NCBI GenBank assembly: GCA_000969725.1
Contig: JXSR01S034397.1
Origin: Ophiothrix spiculata
Lineage: Eukaryota > Echinodermata > Ophiuroidea > Amphilepidida > Ophiotrichidae
Length of the DNA stretch: 38,813 bases
Direction: 5' to 3' (one strand)
In this document: positions 23,301 to 35,300 of the stretch, one piece after another
How positions within the stretch are numbered: position 1 is the first letter of the stretch
How the letters are laid out: each line of letters starts with the position of its first letter
Position numbers and translations under genes: made by a program
Notes under the pieces: generated by a model
Databases searched by the model: none
Seen by the model: only the letters and a program-made list of their open reading frames with translations
What the model was told of the DNA's origin: nothing

Positions 23301-26300
23301 AAACATGTAAAATATGAAAACTCAATATTTTCGATGTATAACGTAAAATTTAGCAGTGTGAAGTCATATTTAGTAGTATAAAATGCATATTTCCTCTAAA
23401 AAATGACCTACAATTTTTGATTAAGCCCTGCATTGCTTGGTATTCACAATAAAATCCATGGAATGACATCATATGTGTAGAGTAATAAAAAAATTAAAAA
23501 AAAAAAAAGATTAACCGACCGACCGACCCAAAATTTTAATTTTTCCACTGGAGGGCAAACAAACAATATTTTTTTTTTGGCCTAATTGTACAAATCTTTA
23601 CTTTCAGTCAATTAAAAAAAAAGCCATTTTCAGTGTAGGCCTACAGATGAGTAACAAACAAAATTTTGTAGATGATTTACACTTTAGTATGTTAGGCCTA
23701 TGTAATAATCTTAAAAGAATAAGCGCTAATTTGTAAGCAAACCAGGTATTCCTCATCGTTTGTTTTAAGATAGTATTATAATGATAACAAAGATAAAACA
23801 CAGTTTCAAGTGTTTGCACTATCAACACTACTACTCAGTTGACATCCTACATCATAGTTTGTTTTCTCCCGCCAACAAATTCACCAGTTGCGCTTGATTT
23901 CCCGGCTATTAAAAAAATGGGTCAACTTGAAAAGAATTGTGGTTTGCCAGCCTGCAGACTTGTACAGGTCAGTTATAGCCCGTTTAATAGTTAGGCTTGA
24001 AACTTGACGGGTCTGCAGGCTGGGTCTGCAAGGCTGTTTTGTAAAAGGTTGTCTTCTAGAACCGGACCTGCTTGTCTTGAACCAGACAGCAAGTCCACTT
24101 GAATGGACTAAATAATGACGTTTTGTAATGGGTGGCTACCTGTAGCTTTCAATCAAGCCATTGAGAAGGTCTAGCCAAACTTCCTCTGCAATGCAGTCCA
24201 GGGCTGTGTCCATGTTGAAAAGCTGTCCTTTGATATCAAGGATGCCCTGTGTGATACTAATAATTATTCCAAAGGTGAGAAGGTTACGATCACCTGCAGG
24301 ACACACCTTGGGCTGACCATTGATTGTGGTGCTGAAGAGAACTATCCCATCATGCATTGCTTCATATTGTACAGGAAACCATGCCGAGTAGTTAGTGATG
24401 AAACATGCCCAAAATGCAAGATTACAATAATTAACTTGTATTCATGGGCATTTCATCACTAACTACTCGCATGATTTCCCATACAAACAACCCCACAGGA
24501 AGCAATGCATGATGGGATACTTATGATACCTTCTTGTGGTGCTGGGTGCTGTACTGGCCATTACAGGGTGATACATAGGAGGTCATGCTGAGTTTTCCTG
24601 TATGAATGTAGCCAGAGGTCGTATAAGGTCAACAACTTTCGCGGCAAAAATTTGATGTTATTGTCGCGTAGTACAATACAGAGGAGTATAAAATGTAAAC
24701 AAAAGAGTGAATGTACAGGAATTTGATTATTCTATGTGGGGGCATGCGTGCCTTTTGGTGATTTTTGTTACTAGGCAAATATCATTTTACCGTGTGTATT
24801 CAGGAGTAACGATTGATTTCATTGCTAGTTTATTTAGTTGATTGTTAGATTGTATCGATAACACATTGTTTGCCATATAGTAAGACAAATGAGAACTAGA
24901 TTGTCGGGTATAACCCAGATTAGTCCCAGATTTTTATACACATTTTATATAAGTACGGTAATAACAGAGCTGTGTTGGAGGATGCCCTTGTAGGCAGCAA
25001 ATTCTTTGGAGCCAAATTGATACTGGTCAGCAGTGTTACCGCTAAGGCCGTATGCGGTGAAAATTGGTGCAACGAGTTTCTGAAAATGTGTGAAAAAGAT
25101 ATTTTTCTACTGTAGCTTTATTGAGCCAATTTTCAGTCACAGCTCATGATTTTGGCGCAAGCACCTCTTAAACTTTGTCAAACTTCCTTGAATTGGTGCA
25201 AGCTCAACAACCTTAGCGGAAACACTGCTGGTCAGTATCAATTGCTTGATAATAGATAAGGGGCTCACCATTAGATTTTGAGGGGGGAGCAGGAAGTTGG
25301 GTTTGGGTTTTGTTTTGTTTTTCCGCGCCCTGTTTGGGAGTGATTTTTCCCTGAAATTATTTTTCTTCCTATTCCATGTTTAGGGGAAATTTTTTCTCTT
25401 CTCCTTTTATTTTTTTCCTATTCCATGTTTTTGGGGAAATATCTTCTCCCTATGGAAGGGGACTTCCCCTAAGTGGTATCTGACTGTATCTGACATACAT
25501 TGATCTTGGGTATATACCGGTAATATGCTGGATAACATCCTGGTTGAGGCTGTTAGATTTGATATATTTTGATTCTGTCAGGAACTAGTGTCCGGAACTG
25601 ATTTTGTCGTTGAAACCGAAAGTTGTTCATTTGATTTGATGCTGGATTCTCAGAATACAATGAGGCAAACATGATGAAAAAATGTGTGCACATAATATAT
25701 ACTATCACTCAAACCTGTGGACAAAATGAAACAAGATAAATGGTTTATTCTTAAACCATGGCTTAGAACATATTGGAGGTTGACATTGGTATCGGGAGGG
25801 GGGGGGGGTGTTGGTCATGACGGTGGTTAAAACGAACATTTGTTTATTTTATAAAGTTGGTCTCTTTCTTCATTTCTTTTAAATTTCCCTTATTTTACTA
25901 GTACTTGCCTTGCTGCCCTTTTACAATGACAAAGTGCCTTGATGCCCTTTCTGATTAGCTGAAGTTGCCGAGATGCCCTTGCAAAATGCTTAAAATAGAA
26001 GGCATTTTTCATAAATTTGCCCTTTGAAAAATGCCTTGCCCCTGCCTGCAACTACCTTAAAATTTACCCTGTCTAACACCCATGAGTGTTAGAAAGGGTG
26101 GTAAAACCAGTACTTTGCTCCACTTTGCTTTTAGCAATTCAACTATTTTTAAGGAGTTTTTCGTACCATGTTGCCCTATCCCTTGCAGAAATGAATCAAA
26201 TGCCAACCTAGATGCACATTTTATAAAACCTAGAATGCATCTTGGAAAGAATCGAATCAAAATTCTCACCGGCAAATCTGAGACGAATATAACTACCAAG

Positions 26301-29300
26301 TCTATGACTATGGTTTAGATGTACCAAATGATTTGCAACTCTTGTTGTGTTCAAGTTGCTAACTATAGCAAAACTAAACAAAAATATTGGACAATGTAAA
26401 CAAAAATCCATACAGGGGGTTACATTTACAAACAATGGGGCCCTGCTCTCTGGATTTCTGTTGTGTTCAAGTTGCTAACCAAACTCGCTGTTTTGTTTTT
26501 TACAGGTGCCTTCCTCATCCCATACTGTATAATGTTGGCGTTCGCTGGACTACCACTCTTCTTTTTAGAACTCAGCTATGGCCAATACACCAGTCGCGGC
26601 CCAGTCAGTGTGTGGAACTCTGTACCTATGATGAGAGGTAAGAAAAATGATTGACAGTATTAGGCCCAAAAAAATTAATTGTTGTGTTGCCCTCAAGTGG
26701 GATTTCTGAAAAATTGAGTCAGTCGGTCGGAAAATAATTTTTTTTTAAATATTTTTTTTTAAAAAGCACCTAAAGTACCAAATTTGGGTGCATTTTCCAC
26801 TATTTTCAAAATATTTTCTCAAAAAACACCCAATCTGAGCAAAATTGGGTGCTTTACCGACCCTAATATTTGTTTAAAATTTTTGAATAGGGTTCGTCGC
26901 TGAGGGCAACATAACAATTTATTTTTTTTGGCCTTACTGTACTAAACAGAACGCATGGGGCTTTACATGTTACTGAAAGGGACTATCAAAAAAGTCATAA
27001 CAAGTTTTACCAAAAATCTGATTTTTTTGGGGGAAAATCTGCAGTAGTCCATAAGCTTTCCACGAGTGGAAATGTGATTTTGGTCAGTGATTAAATTAGT
27101 CGATGTGTCTTGATTGCCTTATTTAGGTGTTGGTTATGGTATGGTGGTGTGTTCTGGTCTGGTGGCCATCTACTACAATGTCATCATCACTTACACCATC
27201 TTCTACATGTTCAAGTCCATGACCACCAGCCTCCCATGGGTCGGTTGCCATCACGAATGGAATACGCCTTACTGCAGCGAGCTTGTCGACGAGTGTTTCG
27301 CCAACAAGGGAATCATTGCGATGAACAATACCTGTGTTCAAATAGCCGATATGGATTCAGAAATGCTGGCAACGTATAACATCACCAGTGAGAATGCCAC
27401 CCATTTTACTAAATTTAATTATACTGATCCATTTTCTGAGATGCGAGTCAGACCCAGCGAAGAATATTACAGGTAAGGCCAAGAGACGGTATCTTGTGTA
27501 TCCCATCAAGCATTGCTTCCTATGGGAAATTTTGTATGTACAGGAAGTCATGTGAGTAGTTGATGAAACATACCTGAAATGCAAGACTATATACAAATAA
27601 CTGTGATTTATGGTCCAATTCATCACTTACTACTCACATATTTTCCTATACAAACAATCTTGCAGGATGCAATGCATGATGGGATACACATGGAATAGGA
27701 ACAATTAACCCTAGAAACAAGCAGTCCCTAACAAAAGAATGATTTTCAGTTTGCTTTGAAATTTTACAAATTCTGACAAGACTTCCACTTTTGACAGGCA
27801 GTGTTCCAATCTACAATTTCCATTGATATCGGTAAATATTGAAAATGACAAAAAGTGAGTCTGATTTTGTTGAATATTGTGTCTCTTGTGAGTTGAAATG
27901 AATCTCATGACCTGTTAAACAAAATTGGCAAGATCCTGCTTGCTTTGCTGTTCAGAGCTTCGTCAATCAATCAATCAATCAATGACAAACTGCCTACTGT
28001 CCCACACTTTCCTTCCTTCTAAGCTATCATCCAATCAATCTTGGATTCAGGAACGTCATATTCATGTTGACGATATGCCAGTTAGTTCCCTTTTCCAGCC
28101 ACAAATTTGACATAACAGGACCCACATTGCTAATGATAACCATGTCTAGGCATACACAAAAGAATATTATGTGTTGCAGCTAATCGATGAAAATTGATGA
28201 ATCCCTCATGGACTACTGTAAACGGGTATATTTTAGCGAGCAGAATTTTTCGCAAAAACCAGACAATCACGACCTTTTCGCGCCTGTTTAATTAGCGTTT
28301 TAAAGCTTCATTACATAAACCGGCACATAAAATGAATGTATTCGCAGTGTGTTATATTCTCGGTTAGATGTTAATTTGCGAAAATTAATCCTCACGAAAA
28401 TAACCCTGTTTACAGTATCTTGCAAATTCCAGGTTGACTGCAATCTCTAAATGGCAGATTTTTTGATGATCGATGTAAACCAGTCTTTTGTCATTTCCTG
28501 CTGGATATAGAAACCATCCTGCAATAAGTGAGAATTTATGAGAGACATGTCTAGACCAAACACAAGTTTTGGGTCAAAAGTTCGAACAGATATCTCCCGA
28601 AGTTTGACTTCTCGGTAGGAAAATGGACCGACTCACAAATTTGAATTTCGAAGCAAAAACACACACACAACTAGAAACATTTATAAGCATTGTAACACCT
28701 TTGTGGAATTTGGATTTCAAAGACTCGTTGAAATTCCACTTGTCAAGTAAGGCAGCAAAGTGTGTTTTGTACTAGTATGAGGGAGGGCCGAATAGAATGT
28801 GGTCTAATATCCGGCAAGTATTTGAACCTAAAAGAGTAAGCATTGAATCTGTTCCAGGTAGTAAGCATGACATGTTTTTTTTCTTTCCTCCCTCCCTCCT
28901 TCAGAAATGGTGTGTTACATGACTCTGGTGACATCGGCAAATCTGGCTACGTGATCTGGCAATTGGCTCTATGCCTGCTACTGGCTTGGGGTATTGAGTT
29001 TATATGCTTGGCTAGGGGTGTCAAATCATCAGGAAAGGTAAGTCGAAAAAAAATTGTTATGACACCGTTGGATGCTTGCGAGCTCTTCAGATGCCTGGTC
29101 AGACGCCGGTAGTTAATAGACCATAACTGAAGGCATCGTATACAAGCCGCAAGGTTTTAACTCAGAATTAAATTATTTGCGGTATGACGCCGTAAACACA
29201 TCGTAAGCTCGCCGCAAGGTTATGCGACCAGGGTATCCGTAACAACAACTCGTATAATTTTGTAGTCCTTAATAAGAAAATGTTGTTTTGTTCAGCTCAG

Positions 29301-32300
29301 TTGACAAAACTGATGGTGGAGTAAGCTAGTACTGCATGCAGCAGCCTCGTAAGCAAAGAAAGTTGCAAGCAGTAACAAACATACTTCAACCCGAAGGTTT
29401 AAATGTCAAGTCCAATGGTATGAGCTGGTAAAATTATTGGCAAACACAATGCACTAACTAAATTTACGGATAATCCTTGGAACTTATCTCGTGATTACTT
29501 GGCAGGGATAAAGGTAACGTCAGTCGTTAAATGACGTGAAAAGAAAACTCGATCTAAAAATGATACGAGGAGAATCTGAAAGTGATGTGTGAAATATAGA
29601 ACAGTAAATTAGCGGAGCATGGCAAACAGTGCCTTGTGACTGCTTGGCTTACGCAGGAGTACTGGTAAGAGAAGGTATCCCATCATGCATTGCTTCCTAT
29701 GAGATTATTTGTGTGGGAAATCATGTGAGTAGTTATGTGATTAAATTTCGGACCAAGTGTACTTTAGGTCCCATCCAGAATTTTAGGGTTAGGGTATAGT
29801 TTTTGATGGGACCTAAAGTATACTTTTTCCAAAATTTCCACAAATCAAGGTGAATTTTTGTAATCTTGCATTTGGGCATCACTAACTCAGGAATAAGAAA
29901 GGGTAATTGTCAAAAAAGAGGAAAAGCGTCGTAAAGTTGGGTAAAAGGTCAAAAATGGGCTGAAAATGAATAAAAAAGCCAAAATTTTATCATATGAACA
30001 TGATCAAAAAAGAGGAAATCAGCTGAAAAGAGGAACTTTCTCATCCCTGTAACTACTCACAAGGACTTCCTTTACAAAAATTCCCATAGGAAGCAATGCA
30101 TGATGGGATACACACTATATCATTACTCAGCACTGGTATTGCAAGCATCACTGATACATGGAATGTTAGACTGCAGCACTGTGTAAAGTACAAGGCGATG
30201 AATGCCACAGCACACTGGCACTGGGAGGCAGGGGGCACATGAATTGATTTGGCACAAGGAAAATTATAAAAAAAAATGTTTGATTCTTTTTTTAACAAAC
30301 CGTGTCATTACCTGAAAAAAAAAATCCAGAGCTTGTCCCATGAGAAATACAAGAGAGCTTGAAATCGCTCGCCTTTTAAATGTTATGAGCAATAAGGAGT
30401 GTAGTTACCTTTAACACATGCAAAAAGACATGCAAATTTTCAAAATTTATAAATCACGTTCCAAAATGCTTTGTAGCAAGCTTTATGGTAGGTGATCAGT
30501 CTTCTTACTTGAAACATCGAGGCCTCGGGATGATTGATCGACCCCAAATTTTTGCTTCTTGTTAACAGCACCAATCAAAAGATTTTTTTAAGCCTTAAAA
30601 ACATAGATCTGGGAAAAAAATCATTTATCGTAGGTTCTTTGATCCAGGGTAAGATTGGCTTGTAAAGCATTTGAAGTCGGTGTGTTTTGTGTTAGCCTCA
30701 TTTTCCAGACCTGTGTTTTTATATGACACCGTAAGCCTGTTGTGTAGTTATGCCTAACGACTACCCCCTTCTCACTTCACCACCGGTTTTGATGTCACAC
30801 TGGTTGGCATAGTACTACTACGATGTCTGGCTATTCAAGGAATGTTTGGCTGTAGAGAAAAGAAGATATTCCCGTTATTAATTAGGCCAAACAAAAATAA
30901 ATTGTTATGTTACCCTCAGCGACCGACCCTATTCAAAAAATTAAAAAAAAAATATTAGGGTCGGGAAAGCACCCAGTTTTGCTCAGATTGGGTTTATTTT
31001 GAGAAAATATTGTGAAATTAGTGGAAAATGCACCCAAATTTGGTACTTTAGGTGCTTAAAAAAAAAAAAAAATCCGACCGACCGACTCAATTTTTCAGAA
31101 ATCCCACTTGAGGGCAACACAACAATTAATTTTTTTTGGCCTTCCATGATTACAATCAAAATGAGTTGCACAAGCTAAGCATTTGATCGGAAAACATTTT
31201 TGAGTAAGAGATTTACATGGCAGCATACAATACCTGCCAACTGTCCCTCTTTATGAGGGATGTTCCTCATTTTTAATCCAAAAAATAGATATCGTGTGTC
31301 CCTCATTTTGTAAAAATCTATAGCCTACGTAACAATGTTTACGAAATTTTCGAATGTCCCTCATTTTAGATATTTTCTCTAATTAGTCCGCTTTTTAAAT
31401 TCTAATGTTCGTATGTAGCACCCATTCTCTTGTCCCATGTACATATTTATTCTTAGGCATATTATCTGTGTTTGGGAAGTTTTCTATTAAAAACCAATAT
31501 CAATTTGACCTATCAGATGCAAATCATCTTTTTTGTGTCTGCTATTTTAAGACTTCAACTCAAAATGTGGTTCACTGACACAACATGGTATGTCAGGATA
31601 GGGTGCTCAGCGAAATGCACAACACAGCATGGAATGTTGTTTTGAAAACATTCGGTGATGAGATAATCACAAAAATATGTTCATGATTAGTAATTAGTTT
31701 ATATATTGCAGGTCTAGCTATTGTAAATGGTAAGGGGCGCACCATTTGATTTTCAGGGGGGGGCATGGAAGTTGGGATCGAGTCAAGTTTTTTTTTTTAG
31801 CCGCCGAAGGCGGCGACATTTTTTTTTTTAGCCGCCTTCGGCGGCAAAGTTTTTTTTATTGAATTTTTTATGTTTTTCTTTACTTTGAAGTAGTTGGGTA
31901 AAGTTTTTTTTTTCTTACTCATCTTTGGGTCAAGATTTTTTTTTTCGCCACCAAAGGCGGCGAAGTTTTTTTTTTCAAAAAAACTTCCATGCCCCCCCCT
32001 GAGAATCAAATGGTGCGCCCCTAATAAAAGATTGAATGCTTTTAGACAAGATACTCTGATGAATGTCATTAAGTCTCATACATTATTGTTGTAATAATTT
32101 CTTTCCCCTTTTTTCAGGTGGTGTATTTCACAGCTATTTTCCCCTATTGTGTATTATTTATCCTTCTGATCCGTGGAGTGACTCTTGATGGAAGTATCGA
32201 GGGAATCAAATTTTTTATCACACCACGCTGGGAGCTTCTATCCAACCCTAAGGTAGGCAATAGGCCAAACAATTTTTAGGACAGTGAAAACAAAAACCCA

Positions 32301-35300
32301 GAGTGCAGGGCCTCATTGTTTGTAAATATAGGCCGTACCATGGATTTTTGTTGACATTGTCCAATTTGATTTGCTGTTTAATGATTGGTAAAGTGTATGG
32401 AATGTAAGGATGAATCTTCCATCAGACCCTGATCATGGACTTGGCTACCAACCTATCTGCTTGTCTTTTACATGGACAATTGTCAGTTGATATCGGAAAG
32501 AATGTGGCAATAAACCTAAATAGATTTTGCATATCTTTGAAAATTACATGCCAAATCTGTCATTTTTTATTGGTTGGTAGATTAGAATGTCCCTCTATTT
32601 GGGTGATGGCAGGTCTGCAAAATCATTGGAATTTTGAAGGTTACAGGGTGTCCCAATAAAAATGCATCACTTTTATTTTTGATCATATCTCAGAAACCAA
32701 TAATCAAAACCAAAACTTTTTTCATACTAATAATTCAGTGCCAAGTGACGGTCATACAGATTTTCTTTTTTTTTTAATGAAAAACGTTCAAAACTTAAAA
32801 GATACAAAATATTTTTGAAATAGACTTTCCATTAAAGGAAATCTGTCCCTTGCTTAACTAATTTGCTTGAGAAACCGTGAACAAAAAGGTGAACTGTTTT
32901 TTATTTAACGCTGCAAAACAGCAAAACCTACAGTGCTGATAAAGATATCAAAATCATGTTTTAAGGTCCGTGCCATATTTTGTGATCTCTAAGGGTCTAT
33001 TTTGCATATTTAAAATAAATTGATCAATAGTAACCAAAGATGTGCTTTATTAACAAGATCAACATAAGTTACTGTGGTAAAACCCATTGGAATGGAGTAA
33101 AATCGAGTACTCTTACAAAATTCTCGTTTTTTCAAGAAGGGCTCGACGGATTTTGCTTAAAATTCCCTCGATGAAAGACTACACTATACTTAGTGGTATT
33201 ATGAAAAAAGTTTTTATGTTTTATTTATTGGTTCCTGAGATATGATCAAAAACAAAAGTGATGCATTTTTATTGGGACACCCTGTATAAGGACTTATGTT
33301 CCTATCCAAATTAGCATTGTAAGCAGACTACCTTCAAAGTTATGGAGGATGTTGGTATAACATCCTCCATAACTTGGAAGGTATGGAGGATGTTGGTATA
33401 ACAGTAAATTGAGTATTCAAACTTGATGTTAAGATGTGGAGTGCCTCAAGAACCCATTTTTGAGCCATTTATTTTATCTCTTGTAGGTATGGAAAGATGC
33501 AGCAGTGCAGATCTTCTATTCCCTGAGCGTGTCATGGGGAGGTCTCATCACGCTGTCATCATACAATCGCTTCAATAATAACTGCTACCGCGACGCCCTC
33601 ATTGTACCGCTCCTTAACTGTGGCACGAGTATCTTTGCCGGATTCGTCATCTTTTCAATTCTTGGATTCATGGCCCATGAACTGGACCAACCTGTCGATA
33701 AAGTAGTCGCTGAACGTAAGTTTTGTTTAATGCTTCCTTGTATTTATGTTCAAATAAAGATTTTTAAAATAATACTTGAATAAAGTTTAGTCTTGGCAAA
33801 GGTAAACTATTCTGTGAGTACATTACACACATTTGTTCACCTCTTTAAACACTAAATGAAAGTATCCCCCAGTCAAGTTCAGACCCAGTAATATATCATC
33901 GAAGCATTTTCTTACGCGGACAAGGACCAGGAGCCAGAAATCTGAAAAAGCGGCTCCCGGTCCTCAAAATTTCCAGGGAACCAGGAGCCTTTTTTTTTTT
34001 TCCGGAACCAGGAGCCATTTCTGAAATTACAAACAATATTTTGGAACATTTTGATTTGGAAATCAATAATTTTCAATAAAGATCAACTTGTTTGATTTTC
34101 TTCCAATGAATATCTATGTTTCCTATGATTTCCTTCATAAATATGGACTCACACTAGAGACCAAAAATTGTACAAGACAAGTCCTGGACGCTGTCACCTG
34201 GGTCTCATTTTTCTGTCCCACCAGGTGCAAAAAAAAAAAAAAAAAAGCTGGGAACCAAAGGGTAAAAATCGCCCGCTAAAAGAAAAGAGCTTGGCATCAA
34301 TCATCCCATGTGTAGAAAAATAATGTTTTTCAGAGCAATTGGATTGTTTACAATCCCTTAATTAAACATGATTTCTGTTTTGTTTTTCCAGAATTTGGTC
34401 TTGCTTTCATCGCTTATCCAGAAGCAGTAGCTAAACTTCCAATTTCACCTCTGTGGGCCTTTTTATTCTTCTTTATGCTTTTAACTCTGGGTCTCGGCAG
34501 CCAGGTAAGTGCCAAAACTCAGCCACCCTGTTTGTTAATCAATAATTTGCATCTATCATGTCGATTATATTACAATGGGACACATTGATTTGTCATACAT
34601 ATGTGTATTTTTAACAAGCAATACACCTATGGATATGCATTTTTAAAATACTTGCTGCAAATTAATAAGAATTCTTTAAAGTCCATGCAAAGCTGGTTCT
34701 CATCTCCAAATAAATTCTTTGCTTGACAACATTTTGAGAAGTTGCAAAGAAACAGCTTCATTTCAAGTCCTGTCTGATACGTTTGTGCCAAGAGTCATGA
34801 CGGAATAGAATCTCGTAATCACATGATTTTAACATCTGGCACAACTCCATTACAGATGATGCGGTGAAGCCCCAGCATTTTGAATTTTATAAAAACCATT
34901 TCATTTCACCACATTTAGGCTAATAACAATCATACTCAAAATACTAACACGGTACGTTACAAGTGACACTGTAAGATGAAAGGCCTTTTAAGCATTTGCT
35001 TAATGATCTTGTACTTTAAACTTTTTGGAGGCATGTCACAAACTTCACATTCTTATCCAAATACATAATATGTGTGTTTTTCTTTCGCAGCTTTGCATCG
35101 TAGAAACTGTTATTACATCAATCGTAGATCACTTCCCCAAGCTAAGAACCAAGAAAATATTTGTTTTAGCTGGCTATTGTACAGTTGCTTATCTACTTGG
35201 TCTTAACTGTGTAACACAGGTAAGTCTGCAGACCCCAATTATTTTCTTCATTCCCTCAAAGTTCATACGTATCATCGTGTTTTCATTACCAGATCTGAAA

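Larger units (their letters stand above)
7762..26505 (+). other. Intron 2 (18.7 kb), repeat-rich
   Basis: The donor is GTAGGT and the acceptor TTTTTTACAG. The intron holds the fold-back array (10866-11353), a hAT-like element (12489-12701), paired 9-bp-duplication elements (13524-13963), a scaffold gap, two duplicated segments, a SINE (21311-21566), several TAA-flanked elements and two minus-strand open stretches. In 7762-10540, 15640-17677, 18160-19381, 19730-21200 and 21570-23010 mostly unique AT-rich sequence was seen, with only short direct repeats. Confidence 0.7.
27473..28904 (+). other. Intron 4 (1.4 kb)
   Basis: The intron contains the palindromic transposon from 27481, a short TCAA run at about 27963-27984 and the TA-flanked element at 28216-28415. 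The rest (27700-27960, 28416-28880) shows nothing recognisable. Confidence 0.7.
29038..32117 (+). other. Intron 5 (3.1 kb)
   Basis: The intron holds the nested palindromic transposon (29667-30128), a GGCCAAAAAA element (30885-31141) and a GGGGCGCACCA element (31734-32021). A stretch of TCCCTCATTTT words lies at about 31240-31370. Nothing else was recognised. Confidence 0.7.
32253..33486 (+). other. Intron 6 (1.2 kb)
   Basis: The intron is mostly repeats: a short palindromic repeat (32278-32364), the mariner-like element (32644-33284) and a hairpin at about 33338-33376. About 280 bases in between (32365-32641) show nothing recognisable. Confidence 0.75.

Noticed and set aside
31797..32069. 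Minus-strand frame rich in KKK and PPKAAKKK
   Set aside because: It is a translation of the T runs and GGCGGC palindromes inside the transposon at 31734-32021.
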